DNA from: Tenebrio molitor
Lineage: Eukaryota > Arthropoda > Insecta > Coleoptera > Tenebrionidae
DNA: 64,000 nucleotides
Assembly (NCBI RefSeq): GCF_963966145.1
Contig: NC_091048.1
Location: 15,190,001 to 15,254,000, forward strand
Reading direction: 5' to 3'
The number at the start of each line of letters is the position of its first letter. Positions within the stretch are counted from its first letter, which is position 1. A model generated the notes under the pieces. That model did no database searches, was not told the DNA's origin, and saw only the letters and a list, made by a program, of their open reading frames with translations. This document shows, one piece after another, positions 45,101 to 56,265 of the stretch. The translations under genes were made by a program, and so were the position numbers.

Positions 45101-48100
45101 AGGACCGGTTTCAAAAATTTGAAAAAAATTAACATATTGTATCTTCATTGCCGTACACATTTTACTAAAGTGATTTTGGCTAAAATTCTTTAGAACAACG
45201 CATACTATCACATGTTAAAAGGAACGCCTCAACTTCGAAAACAGCCCTGTATAGTCCAATTTTTACCCTTTTGCGATGACGTCATTATCTAGTACCTTTA
45301 CGTATGTTTGAGCTAGGATCAGAAACAAATTTGAATTGATCATAAATAACTATAAATGTGTCAAATTTGTTGACAATTGCTTCGAAAGGTTATGTTTGTA
45401 ATCAATGTAATAAGTGAAAGAAATTAAAAATTGTCAAATTGACAGAAGCATAAAATAACCTCAAAGTGACCACCAATAAATAAACGTGCTTTTTTTTTTG
45501 TTTTTTTCTGTTAATGTCGTTTCAATAAAGAGAAAGCGAGGAAGGAAATCGTGACGTCACCTCAAAAGGGTAAAAATTGGACTATTCAATGTCAACTCCG
45601 CTAAGAAAAAATGTATACAGGGTGTATCTGGAATATGTGTGTTAATTTTAACCAGTGGAAGAACTCGCCAATTTATGAAACTTTTCTCTATAACATTTTA
45701 CCAAATTCGCAAAAGATTTTCAAGATTTTTTTGCACCCCAATTTTTACCAAACGAGTCCTTTTGTGTGATTAACTATAGTGAAAATAATGTAAGATGTAA
45801 TAATTAATGAGCAAAAATTTTGAAAGTATATTCAAAACAATAAATCTACGTTGAAGACGTTGTCATTCATTTGAACAATTCAAACTAAATTTTCATTTTT
45901 GCAAGATATCGAAAAGGTAAGAAACTTTAAAAATTTATATGTTCAACACAGGCATTATTTAATGTGCAAAAAACAGCCACACAATTTACTATAAAATTAA
46001 AATTTTTATTTTGGGTGCCCCAAAATTTGCGGAATAACTCAATAGGGCAATGTTAGAAAATAAAGAGAAAATTAATTAAAAAATTATATACTTATTACAT
46101 CTGAAAATATGGGGGCTCAAAAGGTGCACCTTTGATCTCATTTATTTTAAATATTAAAAAAGATTTTGACTATTTGCCTTTTACTAGCCAGTGGCATAAT
46201 AATTCTGAACGATTGTGAACGTCATACTCGGTATACCGAGTGGAACAAAAGTATCAAATAATCGCTGTAACTTTTTAATTTGAAAAATTATGAAAAAATG
46301 TTTAATATAAAAATTGTTTGGTTTATTATCATGTATGACGTTCAACAAAAATTGTCAACATTCTTGATATTGCATTTTATTACTTAGTAAGTTGATTTTA
46401 TCACCTTTTTTTAAATTTTATTCTTTTTTCCCATAATGGCAAAACTGTATTTATGAACACAGAAAGATACGCTTGTTTGAAAATCACACAAAAAATGTAT
46501 GGGTGCTATTTAAAAAACCAAAGTTGGTTGCCATAACAGCGAAACAAAAGAAGATAGGAACAAACTAGAAAGACCGGATGATGCAGGATAATACACCAAT
46601 CAACTTTGATATTAAACATTTTTTCATAAATTGTCAAATTAAAAAGTTACAGCCAATATTTGATACTTTTGTTCCACCCTGTATGTAATAAGTGTTCAAA
46701 TAATAAATCAGATAAGACATTTTTAACAAAGTGACTTTTATAGTAATTCAAAGAAAAGAGGCAGATACGATACCCGTTTCCATTATTTGAAAAATAAAGT
46801 TAATATACAAGGTGTGATTGAAATGCGTGACCAAATTTTAACCACGAGCTTCTGGCTTCATGTAGAACTAGGGAAAAAATATTTAAAAAATTTCAATGGG
46901 AAAAATAAAGTGGCATTTATTTTTTGAGCAAAAATTTTATTTTAATTGCACATTATAAAAATATCATATTTTATAAAACGTACACCAATGCGGTTTTCTT
47001 GTTTTAAAGCATATTTCCTAGAGTTTACTTCGCATTGGCGTACATTTAATAAAATATGATATACACGGTGTATTTTTAAAATGTGCGGAAATTTTACCTA
47101 CGATGTTGTGGGACAACGTAGAAGACTAAAAGCAATTAAAAAAAATTGTAGCTCAAAAAATAAATGTCATTTTATTTTTTGACATAGAATTTTTTAAATA
47201 TTTTTTCCGAGTTCTACATGAAGCCAGTAGCTCGTGGTTAAAATTTGGTCACGCATTTCAATAACACCCTGTATTTTCATCAAATTTTTCGACATTTGTG
47301 TGCACTTTTACGCACCCGGCGTACCTAAACCAGTTTCGTTCGTACTCCTTTCAAACTCTTAAATTTTGTGTGACAAAAATTAAAATGAGCTCTGTTGGTT
47401 GTGACAGTTTTATTAAGATTAAAATTTATTGTAACTCGATTAGATGAAACCAACTTACACCAAATGATGTCGCTGACCGCGCCCACAAACAAATTGCTGC
47501 ACCCTTTTTGCATTCTGCCTCCGTTCGGATAAAAATCCACGTGTCCCATCGGCTGATACGACCCCAAGCCTCCCAAGATCAGATTCTCTCCGTTGCTGTG
47601 AATGACATCCACAAAACTAGCGTCAGTCTGGTCGAGTCTAGCTCTAGGATCTTGCGATTCGAAAAGGGGCCCGGCGGGGTCCAACCCCGTAATTCTGCTC
47701 AAATTACCCAACTCAGCGCCGGCGAACCCCGCCACATGAGCTCCCAAGCTGAACCCTATTAAGTGAGTATTTCTTAATGACAAGCCATTATTATCTACCA
47801 ATCCCTTAAGGAGCATCGCCAATTGCTTCCCTACAAGCCTAGTGTTTGCGGTAGCTTTAACGTAATTTGGTAGTATTGCCCCGTTCTCCCAATCGACGCA
47901 GATCACATTAACCTCCTCCTGTAAGTGGAACATAAACCGATCGATAATTCGATGTCTTTAAAGGACATATTTATGACAAAAGACTTACCACCGCCATCAG
48001 AGCGCTCCTCATCTCATAGATCCATATATGGCTACAATCGCTTCCGAATCCGTGTATCAAGACTTTGGTAGGAAGGCTTTTGTTAAACCCTTGCTTAGCC

Positions 48101-50409
48101 CATTCAAAAGCTTCTTTGATGGACGTGAAAGGCACTTCGGCGGGACTCGAACCGCTGCGTCTTCTACTGTGACCGGGATATAGGAGAAATTTCGTGTCGA
48201 TCTCCTCCGGTTTGCTTGGCAGCATGTCCAAATAACCGAAAGGGCCGGAGGCTTCGAAACAACCAAGATCCTCATAACAAACCTCCGAATCTTCCCGCTT
48301 GATCCTGCAATTCACAAAGCAACGATTAAAAATCGTGCTCAAACAGACATACACCGTGTGTCTCATTCAAATATAAAAATAAATTGGTATTGTTGGATTT
48401 TATTTTCTTATCAAAAATACTTAGAGCCGATTGCACCAAAGTCAGTTACAGTTAACAGCAGGTTAAAATGCTTCGTTACTTTAATTACCTATTGTTTTAA
48501 CAATGTTTTCGTATATTTAATCTGTAGTTGAATTTAACTCACGTTGGTGCAACCGGTCCTTAGCTACATATTTACATTTAATCACGTATCTTATTTTTAC
48601 AACTACTCAAACATTGATCTCACATTACTTTGACGTTTGAAAATATTTCATTTACATACTTGCTTTCTTACTGCAAATGCTTCTTTCATAATAATATTTT
48701 CTGCTGACTTTCTTTTACTATTTCAATACCACATCATCTTATATCTTTACATTTTAACCATTTCTCTTCGTATCGTAGCCTCTTTCCCGTAATCACTCTT
48801 AATTTATTTTTTATTGTTATTGGTAGCTACATGTATTTTCACGTCCATCTTTTTTAAATGTTGGTCCCTTTTTGCATCTTCGTTTTATGTGTACAATCAC
48901 TATCAGATTTTTCACAAAGATGTCTAAATTTGTTTTTTTAATATCCTTTGTTTTTATAACATATAATGTATTGAGTGATTCAAAATGATTGTGGATAAGT
49001 ATGGCAACTGTGTACGAAAATGTATGTGGCGACTCTGTGGGTGGGGTAGAGTTGAGATTTGTATGACATTTCATATGCGTGTATTTATTTGATTTTTTTT
49101 TTGTAACATTGCACATTAACTTGCAATTTTCAAAATTGCGGCGACTATGAACTGTCAAAGAAATGTCAACTCTATCCTACCCACACAATTGCTATATACA
49201 TTTTCGTACTTAGTTCCCATACTTATCCACAATCATTTTGAATCGCCCAATATATGTATTGGTATATACAGGGTGTCTTAAAAATGGAGTATAATATTTA
49301 CACCACATGATTCTATGTTGAAATACAAGCAAGAAAACTCTAGTACCAATTTACTGTTAATTCAGCAAGTAAAATAAATATTTCAGCACTTATTTTACCA
49401 TTTTGGTTATTGGTTTATTTATAATTTCATCTTTAAAAATGCTGTTTTTAATGCCCTGCATATTAAGGTGTATTAATTTTAACATGTATCAGAGCTTGTT
49501 AAGTGATTTTTTTTTCTATTTGAATGCTTTACAAATTGATTCAAAATTTGGAATAAATTAGCCATCAAAGTGTTTACCTGCCTATGGGTAAGGGCGAAAA
49601 TTTTCTGTTCTGATAGAAACGGAGCATTGTCAAAAAAGTAACATTGTTATACAAGGTGATTCACGAATAGTGTCTGATTTAGCGCCTTTATTCCTGCAAA
49701 ACAAATTACTCTCTCATAGAATAATTCTCTGTTTTTCCATTTAAATAAAATTTTGTGATCATAGTAATCCGATTACAGAAAAATAATAATAAATAATTAT
49801 ATTTTACATACTAAATCAGACAATATTCGTGAATCACCCTGTAGAAAAAAATAAATAATTAAAATTAAAATTCTCATGGTTACAAAATGACTCGTTTGGT
49901 AAAATTGAGGGGCAAAAAATCTTGGAAAACTTTTGCGAATTTTTCAAAATGTTATAGAAAAAAGTTTCATAAGTTGGCGAGTTCTTCCACTGGTTAAAAT
50001 TAACACACGTGTAATAAAAGTTGTAAAGATGATTTCAGCTCAACTCTGCTAATTATGTGTTTCCCTTTATCATTTTTAGAGCGATGTGGTTCTGGTCGAA
50101 TGAATAACTAAAATGTCGCTCTCCTCAATCCTTCTTGTCTCGGAATATTTTGGATCTAACATTATAAATGATTTATTACTTACACAAATTACAAAATGTA
50201 TAAGTTAATAATTTGAGCAATAAAGAACTATTGAAGTAACATTTATTTATTTGTAGTTAATAAAAACGTAACTTGCCTGCCATTAATTTTCTTCAGTTCC
50301 TGCCTTTTCTGCCATTCATTTACAGAATTGACGACAGACTTGTAAATTTCAACGTCGTTGAGCTCGTCTAATGCTTCCAGGGACGGGCTGAGCCAAGGCA
50401 CCGAAGTCC
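40878..50409 (-). CDS. Pancreatic-lipase-family triacylglycerol lipase with PLAT-like region and long C-terminal extension
   Basis: Model of seven exons: 50,277-50,409, 47,989-48,304, 47,459-47,918, 43,497-43,650, 43,039-43,248, 42,216-42,395 and 40,878-42,162; all phases agree and 912 residues are covered. The lipase fold contains KVLIHGFGSDC, the nucleophile elbow GFSLGAH (Ser about 207), GLDPAGPLF (Asp about 230) and SLCNHRRAY (His about 315). That triad is complete, with spacing close to pancreatic lipase. Residues about 355-505 form the PLAT-like part (GYYADRSKGRGQLYLITRDE). The last 400 residues are disordered, Lys/Thr/Ser-rich. The family hydrolyses neutral lipids extracellularly, so secretion is expected, but the signal-peptide exon was not found. 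It may be inside a long 5' intron or outside the window. Confidence 0.9.
42216..42395 (-). CDS. Lipase exon, second PLAT-like part
   Basis: Acceptor CTTTTCTGACAG, then KEDEEMKLGESISRILVPHP, ILYTAYSGWLSSGLTQWRMD and KVTISDSFGK, to donor AC|GTAAG. Confidence 0.9.
43039..43248 (-). CDS. Lipase exon, first PLAT-like part
   Basis: Acceptor ATTTTTCAAG, then GCGNMGYYADRSKGRGQLYL, ITRDEEPFCAHQYHVKIETS and YGKIQLTLIGDSSLNETFMM, to donor AG|GTAAGC. The GC..MGYYAD start and beta-strand pattern fit the C-terminal domain of insect lipases. Confidence 0.9.
43497..43650 (-). CDS. Lipase exon with catalytic His
   Basis: Acceptor GAATTTTAG (short pyrimidine tract) opens SAVEGRSLCNHRRAYKFFTD, then SVSPRCHFPAFPCESYEDFL and SGKCFPCTDE, to donor AG|GTAAGG. 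It supplies the triad His and the Cys pairs of the loop before the PLAT-like domain. No continuous long ORF marks this exon; it was found by searching for the missing His motif, and both junction phases fit. Confidence 0.9.
43784..44293. mobile_element. Element Q, copy 2, in a lipase intron
   Basis: It ends CCTATTTCCGAATCACCCTG plus TA. From about 43,900 it matches 37,118-38,200 inverted (TTGTTCACTTCATTAGCAAC, AGCACACTGCTTTG, CTTCTCATCATCACCAATTA). The left end near 43,784 (CAGGATGGATGACAAAATTC) may belong to a different element. Confidence 0.6.
44660..45249. mobile_element. Element M1, copy 2, in a lipase intron
   Basis: CAGAGTGTTCTCGAAGTTGA at the left and TCAACTTCGAAAACAGCCCTG at the right (21 bases, last base G at 45,249), flanked by TA. 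About 590 bp, opposite orientation to copy 1. Confidence 0.85.
45254..45582. mobile_element. MITE with GTCCAATTTTTACCC ends
   Basis: GTCCAATTTTTACCCTTTTG and its inverse CAAAAGGGTAAAAATTGGAC, TA-flanked, 329 bp. It sits immediately beside element M1 copy 2, so one used the other's TA region as target. Confidence 0.85.
45618..45775. repeat. One arm of an inverted repeat pair around lipase exons
   Basis: CAGGGTGTATCTGGAATATG starts a block of about 155 bp whose inverse lies at 49,882-50,010 (GGCGAGTTCTTCCACTGGTT and GACTCGTTTGGTAAAATTG). Two lipase exons lie between the arms. Confidence 0.75.
46236..46681. mobile_element. TA-flanked MITE in a lipase intron
   Basis: CCGAGTGGAACAAAAGTATC and the inverse GATACTTTTGTTCCACCCTG bound 446 bp. 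The arms pair for about 50 bp (CTGTAACTTTTTAATTTG). Confidence 0.85.
46808..47271. mobile_element. TA-flanked fold-back MITE in a lipase intron
   Basis: CAAGGTGTGATTGAAATGCG and the inverse CGCATTTCAATAACACCCTG, with paired arms through ACCACGAGCTTCTGGCTTCA. It ends 188 bp before the lipase exon at 47,459. Confidence 0.85.
47459..47918 (-). CDS. Lipase exon with nucleophile Ser and Asp
   Basis: Acceptor GTTCCACTTACAG, then EEVNVICVDWENGAILPNYV, HLIGFSLGAHVAGFAGAELG, ITGLDPAGPLFESQDPRARL, GHVDFYPNGGRMQKGCSN, to donor T|GTAAGT. The Ser and Asp of the triad are both intact. Confidence 0.95.
47989..48304 (-). CDS. Lipase exon with oxyanion-hole region
   Basis: Acceptor GTGAATTGCAG, then IKREDSEVCYEDLGCFEASG, FLLYPGHSRRRSG, VLIHGFGSDCSHIWIYEMRS and ALMAV, to donor GTG|GTAAGT. 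The HGFG motif forms the oxyanion-hole strand in this family; CYEDLGCF starts the mature lipase domain. Confidence 0.9.
48424..48559. mobile_element. GGGCCGGTTTCA element, copy 2, with TTA duplication
   Basis: It is inverted relative to 29,165-29,301 and of equal length. Both flanks are TTA (48,421-48,423 and 48,560-48,562). Confidence 0.8.
48971..49250. mobile_element. Palindromic MITE P1, copy 2
   Basis: TTGAGTGATTCAAAATGATT and AATCATTTTGAATCGCCCAA, TA-flanked, 280 bp; close relative of 17,038-17,310. Confidence 0.85.
49652..49841. mobile_element. Small TA-flanked MITE
   Basis: CAAGGTGATTCACGAATAGT and the inverse ATTCGTGAATCACCCTG bound 190 bp, with TCTGATTTAG pairing inside. Confidence 0.85.
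49882..50010. repeat. Second arm of the inverted pair (see 45,618)
   Basis: It contains AAGTTGGCGAGTTCTTCCAC and TTGGAAAACTTTTGCGAATT, the inverse of the block at 45,618-45,775. The terminal CCCTGTA is missing here. Confidence 0.75.
50277..50409 (-). CDS. Lipase, most upstream exon found
   Basis: The acceptor CTTTCAAG precedes TSVPWLSPSLEALDELNDVE and then SVVNSVNEWQKRQELKKING. The exon ends at AG|GCAAGT, a classic GC donor. The next exon needs exactly the two bases this leaves. GT sites nearby break the frame. It begins in mid-codon, so at least one more 5' exon exists. Confidence 0.7.
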
Positions 50410-51390
50410 CTTGAAAGAAACAAATGCAAATTAGTCTCGTAATTTGTAAACCGCAATATATCGATGTCGTAACGTTAATTAAAATTTTGGTTATAATTAT
50501 GTACGGTACGTTAACTCCCATGGCGTAAAAAATGTATGTTCATTCAAGAAAAACCTTGATTCACTTTAAATAATGACAGAGACACTGTCGAAAGAGTCAC
50601 AGTTGTGAAAACCCCCGTCCTGTCAAAATAGACCGAAAGTGGCGTCAAGTTCAAGTAAAATGCGCACGTCAACCACCGGATACATGTAATTTCTATTTTA
50701 CCCCAGTAATAGAACAAGGTGGAAACAACACTGTAGTTCTCAAAACTTATTAAGTACCGTTCGTTCCGACTACCTACTTCTAACAAATTCACAGAATGAG
50801 CGAGCTATGGTAGTAATTAAGAAGAAGCTTGCGTGCTGTAATCATCATCTTTTTATTTGTCGTCGCGAGCTTATGTTACGAAAATGTAATCACGTTAAAA
50901 TCTACACTAATTTATGTGTAATGTAGTCATATAACAGTTATTTAACGTAGGTATAATTCCCATTTCCATTAGAATGACCTGCTTATTGTCTCGTATACTT
51001 AACGTTGAATATTAAAAAAAAATCAGATGTGGACCTACTTTTCTTTTTTTTATGTTGATTATCGCTCCTGTAGGCGCGCCAAATCTCTAAGAAAATGAAT
51101 AATAATGTGTTATTATTTATAAATAAATGTGTTTTCAGTTCACTTCAGATTTTATATACCTGAATTATTATACTGTTTTAACAAAACGCAACGTTCTGAA
51201 TTCGAGGTTATTTTGACTCTAATTTTAACTCCAATATTAACAATAATTATTATTTATTTAAGGATTTTTTTATTTCAAGAAAATTTAATAAAATTTTGAA
51301 TTTTACAGTCTAAACACTCTAAACTAATGTGCTTTCAAATTTGACTAAAACATCATCCCTTTTTGTCAATATACTCAGCTATAATGTAAC
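50410..51390. other. AT-rich stretch, probable 5' intron of the lipase gene
   Basis: No signal-peptide exon was recognised. A minus-strand frame at 50,544-50,792 has no signal peptide and no usable donor. Confidence 0.3.
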
Positions 51391-51720
51391 TAGTGGTATG
51401 ATTATTATCGATGATATTATGAGTGAAATTGAGCTGTCCTGCTTCAATTTCACGAATTTAATATCATCCATGATTAATCATACCACGTGTTATATTCGAT
51501 GAGACAATATAATGAATGAAATACAAAATTATTCATTTATTTGTCAAACTGACAAATTTATTTCAATCAAAAATCGTAACGACGAATGTAAATAAGATAA
51601 TAATTTTTTTGTTTTTTATTATCGCTGTGATAGCCATGCAACTAAGGACTTTACGTGTTTTCATTGGATCATTCATGAATCATGATTCATACATTAATTA
51701 TATTGTCCTAATAATAAATT
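51390..51720. repeat. Hairpin with outer inverted arms
   Basis: GTGGTATGATTA/TAATCATACCAC, ATGATATTA/TAATATCAT and GTGAAATTGA/TCAATTTCAC pair around CTGTCCTGC. A separate inverted pair (ACAATATAAT/ATTATATTGT) spans 51,506-51,706. Confidence 0.75.
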
Positions 51721-51724
51721 AATT

Positions 51725-52470
51725 CATTATCAGAAATTTAACAACATTAATTCATCCTTAAAAGTTATGAGAATATATTCATTATATGTTTTAAGAAAAT
51801 TATGATCAACAGGAGCTGTGAAAAACACTCGTAAAGGCATCGAAAACGTGTGGCCCAGCTTTGCTTATTATTATTACACATAATCCCAGACTAAGATTCA
51901 CATAACCTAACTTAGAAATTGTGAAATACAGTGCTATAGGGCTTTAATCTGACTCTGAAGGCCTGACTAATAATTAATAAAACTATAATTCACCAAATGT
52001 AGGGAACGCCATTATGTAGTTGTATTTCTCAAAGTAATACGATTAAATTTGAATTTACTAAGAACACTCCCTACAGATGAGAGATTGAATATTCGTTCGG
52101 AGTTTCTACCTGATTTGATAAAGAATTATGAATGAGACAAAAATGATCCTTACGGTCAAATACTTTTAAGTTAAAATTACAATGAAACGGTCGGTACCGT
52201 CCCTTCTGTGAAGAATTGAATATTATCGATTTATTAGTCAGGCCTTTAGAGTCAATTTAAAGTCCTATATTGGACTGTATCTACGGAACAGAGGCTCCGT
52301 CAAATGATCTTAACGGTGACTCTTTCATCTAGGAACCGTTCTCAAACAAAAACCATTTTCTATCTTCGTTTATGACAACGACAACTATCGTAACAATTTA
52401 CGGCTGGATTATTCTACTTAAGTCATACATTCTCAAATCTTTTGTTTTTCCCTTCAGGACTCAGACTATA
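51725..52470. other. Featureless AT-rich stretch
   Basis: No gene or repeat was recognised. Confidence 0.3.
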
Positions 52471-52476
52471 ATAGTT

Positions 52477-52840
52477 ATTTATTGTGTTTAGTGTTTTAGA
52501 TAGCATTTTATCCACGCAAGAATGTTTAAACGCGAGTGCGAACCCACGAGCGTTTAATATTCTTAAGTGGATAAAATGCGACTAAACCCCGAATGCAATA
52601 TAACGTTTTATCCACAATGACAAGCTCAAATTATTATTTAATATATCACAAAGAATGTCCCTTCTGAAACTCAGTGAAACTCAGAACGGGAGGTGTTGGT
52701 TGCTAGGTTATTTGTTGTTTCATTTCATTTTCACTTATCTAGTAGTTTGTTCCACTAGTGGATAAAATACTAGTTAATACGGTTCATAAGAGTGAATAAA
52801 AGTCGTTTTAAAATGTGATTGTGGATAAAAATAGTATATA
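52477..52840. repeat. Type-B hairpin element, uninterrupted copy
   Basis: AATAGTTATTTATTG starts it. The stem GTGTTTTAGATAGCATTTTA and inner TTAAACGC/GCGTTTAA surround GAGTGCGAACCCACGA. It then runs through CGTTTTATCCACAATGAC to GTGATTGTGGATAAAA. This is the same element that foldback copy 2 split at 8.8-10.3 kb. Confidence 0.8.
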
Positions 52841-52841
52841 T

Positions 52842-52975
52842 GATACAAGTTTGTTTATAAGGAAGTAGTTAAAGCACGCGCGACGAGTTTAAGGGCACGA
52901 CGCGTAGCGGAGTGCTTTTAACGTCGCAAGTGGTTTAAATGCCCTTATAAACGTGTATCATACGCTATTTTTTAT
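52842..52975. repeat. Type-A hairpin, near-complete palindrome
   Basis: AAAATAGTATATATGATAC at the left pairs with GTATCATACGCTATTTTTT. Inner pairs are TTTATAAGG/CCTTATAAA and CGCGACG/CGTCGC, and the loop is CGACGCGTAGCGGAG. It starts where the type-B element ends. Confidence 0.85.
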
Positions 52976-53214
52976 TATACCCGCATTACAATCTCAAAAT
53001 TATAACAAAAAAAATAAATTGAATACCTTTTCCGAAGTAATCTGTGTCATTAATCGTTGATGGTCAATTGTTGTTGTTTCGTTGCCATGTATATTTGTTA
53101 TAAATTGTATATAAATGTGTATTTATCATTGTTCAAAATGTAGGTGAATTTGTTGTTGCCTAAGCAACCCTTAAAGCTTTAGTGTTTTAAAGGCCCTTTT
53201 TCCCACCCATTTTA

Positions 53215-54089
53215 CGGCCGGTTTCATAATGTATTTTAAAAGCGGTTTTAAATTTAAAACCACCTTTAACTAAAAATTGTGTTTCATATTCATTAAAGGC
53301 GTCTTTAAATCCTTAAAACCCCCTTTAACTTTAAAAGCTCGTTGTTGGCCTTTTATCTCGTTAAAGGTGGATTTAAATGGGGAACATAACCTCAATTACA
53401 TGACAAGTGACATTTCGCTAGGCTAGTGCATTGCCACAAATTGCTGTTTTTTTTTTGTGAATTAGTAGGTACTTACCGAATAATTAAATCAACATTTCGG
53501 AAACTTATAGGTATTCAGAAAATAAAGATATTCCATGAATTCATTAGTTTTTATTGCTCAATTGTTTTCTTGCTAATTCAATCTAAGTCTAATAGGTAAC
53601 AGTTTTTTCCTTTCATGTTCTTCTCTTTCCTCTCTTCTCTTTAAGTGTAGGATCTTATTTTATACAAGTTTTGTTTTAGATTTATAAAATTGCTCCTTCA
53701 CTTGAAAGGTTGGATTTGGCATTTTTGGTCCCAATCTTTTATTAATCGGATGTTTTAATTTGGCGCTGCTCCACTAGCAAAATGTAAAATGCAGAATGTA
53801 AACAAAAATTAAAATACCTACTCGAAATACAATTCAAAGTCCGAGGGAAACAGTTGCGAGTTACCAAAACTTTCAAACGTTTACTGTAAAATTCCCTAGA
53901 ATTCCCTAGGAAAATGACTACGTACACACGGTGAATGATTCGTTTTCGAACTAATGCAAATTTTAACTAATGTTTCGATAGTCCGTGTTTATGAAATGCA
54001 GTCTCCTTTATTTTAGATTTAAAGTCGCATTTACCTTAAAGGCGCATTTTATTAAAGGAGTCTTTAGGGTCGGATTATGAAACCGGCCG
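53215..54089. mobile_element. CGGCCGGTTTCA element with TTA duplication
   Basis: CGGCCGGTTTCATAAT and ATTATGAAACCGGCCG are perfect; flanks are TTA on both sides. It is 875 bp, rich in TTTAAA-containing subrepeats near both ends, with no transposase frame. It shares the GGCCGGTTTCA tip with the elements at 29.2 and 48.4 kb. Confidence 0.8.
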
Positions 54090-54239
54090 TTAGTGTCAAA
54101 AACGGGGATTATGATTCAGGTATAATAAAAACATTATTATGTTATTTATAGATTTTTCTTTTGTAACTGAGATGAAGCGGTTCTTTTATATTTTTTTAAG
54201 ATGAGTTGATATCAAAATTGCATTGCGGACATTGATATA

Positions 54240-55913
54240 CAGGGTGTCCCAGAACTCGCGGATCAAATTGAAACTGTATATTCCTTGATGGTAATGAAGG
54301 TAAAAAAACGTTTAGAAAAATATTCAGGGTGCAACAGCTTTTTAGTTATGAATTAATCAAATTGACCAATAGAGCTCGATCTAATTTTCTCTTTATGAGA
54401 AAATTGAGTACTTTCCCTCAATTGCCAAGCAACGTATAATTCGATTAATAATAAAATTATTTTCAATATTAATCTGGTCAACTTGTTGAAACAGACGTCA
54501 AAAGTGACAGCTACTTTTGAAATAACCAAAAATGGGATAATTTCGCCAAAGGCAGGTGAACAAATGTATAGAATCTAAATCAGGGAACGCAAGAAGTTTC
54601 TTCTTCCGGTAATGAATGAAATATGGTTTGTTATGAGTGTTATGACTTATGAGTGAAAATTTCCAGACCAATTGTAACCTTAAGGGGTATGGGAAATTGA
54701 CGGGAGGGATATGATGAATTGAACCTTTGTTGATGGAAGGTAAAATGGCGACGTAGCGTCAAGTGAGTAATATATATTACTACCTTAAAATCTTAATAAA
54801 AAGTGAAATATGAAGTGAATCGGAATCACAAGAAATTTATCCTGACTCCTGTGCATACACTCTGCATCTGCAACGTATTGGCGCAGCTACACGAGCGGGA
54901 CTCGTCATCGTCGAAATGAAAGAAAAGACTTTTAGGAACATTCTTGACATTGCAAAAAAAGTTGCAGTTACACGTAGGTTTTGAACAACAGATCAAGCAT
55001 AGTGGCAGTTCGGAAAGAAAGAAGACAAAACTGGATTGAACTAACCTATTTATTTTAGCATCATTATTAGTAAAAATTTAAGATCAAATTTTATAACTAA
55101 ACGATGTAAAATGCAACAAATGAAATAAGAAACATGCAAAATAAAAAGAATAATTTATAATAAGTGTTCAAAATGACCTCCTTTCATCTGAAGGAATAGG
55201 CGAGCTCGTTTTATTAAATTTTCCCTTGCCAGTCGAAGCATATTAGAAATAACAGTAGCCAGTGTTTCGTGAATTTGGTCATTTAGTTCTTCTAAAATAT
55301 AGATAGGTTCGCGGTAAATATAGTTCTTCAAATATACTTCTTCTACTATCGTCATCAAAGGACTGAAGAACAGCATCTTCAGTCTCTAGCGTTCTAACTT
55401 CTCGCGAGGGACCACCAATTTCTTGTCAGGTACGCACCAAGGACCCAGTGTCTCGAACACGGTACACCAACCGTAGAAATACGTTATAATTTGGATGTGA
55501 CAAACGTCGTGGAAAACGTATTGCATATTCCCTTGCATCCTCACGTGCATTGCGCCGGCACTCTCCATAAATTATGAGCATTTCGGCCTACTCTGCAGCT
55601 GTATACATGATTTCAATACGAAGTTTGACAATTTCGAATCAAATTATAACTTGACGTTGTCAAAATCTTCACAGTTGCCCAAACATTTACTTGAAATTCC
55701 ATACCATTCTTACTAGAATTATGTTGCTAGGCAATTCAAACCTTTGGTTAAATTTACGTGAAATTCAAATTAACAGCGTCCTTCTGATTGGTCAACTTTA
55801 ATTATTCATTATAAAAAATCGATTATACCCTGTCCTTTTTTTTAAACGCTATTGCTTTCAGTTATCACCAAGGAAAACGCACTGTAAGTTTGATCCGCGA
55901 GTTCTGGGACATG
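54240..55913 (-). mobile_element. Mariner-type element with internally deleted transposase
   Basis: CAGGGTGTCCCAGAACTCGC at the left and TTTGATCCGCGAGTTCTGGG at the right are inverted ends, TA-flanked; the right end has lost the CACCCTG tip. The transposase piece lies on the minus strand at 55,155-55,590. Confidence 0.8.
55155..55590 (-). pseudogene. Transposase with catalytic core deleted
   Basis: The minus strand begins MLIIYGECRRNAREDAREYA, then IRFPRRLSHPNYNVFLRLVY and RVRDTGSLVRT, an HTH-type N-terminal domain. After a stop, QEIGGPSREVRTLETEDAVL follows. The frame then changes into YLKNYIYREPIYILEELNDQ and ends KGGHFEHLL, the family C-terminus. Everything carrying the catalytic acidic residues is missing, so it cannot act as a transposase. 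Confidence 0.75.
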
Positions 55914-56030
55914 TATCATTTTGTTATTGAAGAATTTTTTTGGAAAATGTTCCTATACAATTAGAATTTCACAGCCACCCTATTTTATGTTCACCTTTAA
56001 AAAGTTTAAATATCATACATGATGTATGTA

Positions 56031-56263
56031 CAGTGGGGAGCACGGAATTTCGCACGCCAATTTGTACGTCATTAAAAAAAAACTATCTAGTCTAAGCTTT
56101 ATTGTCATTATAATCAATAATGAGGTGGGATACGCATGATATATGTGATCATGACTGATGTTTCACCTAAACTGTCACGAAACTGCCGCCAGTAGGTATC
56201 TCATTTTAATAAAATTAAGTCAGTGAAATGTCCAATGTGTGCGAAATTCCGTGCTCGCCACTG
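56031..56263. mobile_element. TA-flanked MITE, first of an adjacent pair
   Basis: CAGTGGGGAGCACGGAATTT and the inverse AAATTCCGTGCTCGCCACTG; 233 bp. Confidence 0.85.
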
Positions 56264-56265
56264 TA

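Noticed and set aside
47508..47762. Plus-strand frame opposite the lipase Ser/Asp exon
   Set aside because: Antisense shadow of a conserved exon.
50544..50792. Minus-strand ATG frame considered as lipase N-terminus
   Set aside because: It lacks a signal peptide and has no donor that fits the next exon.
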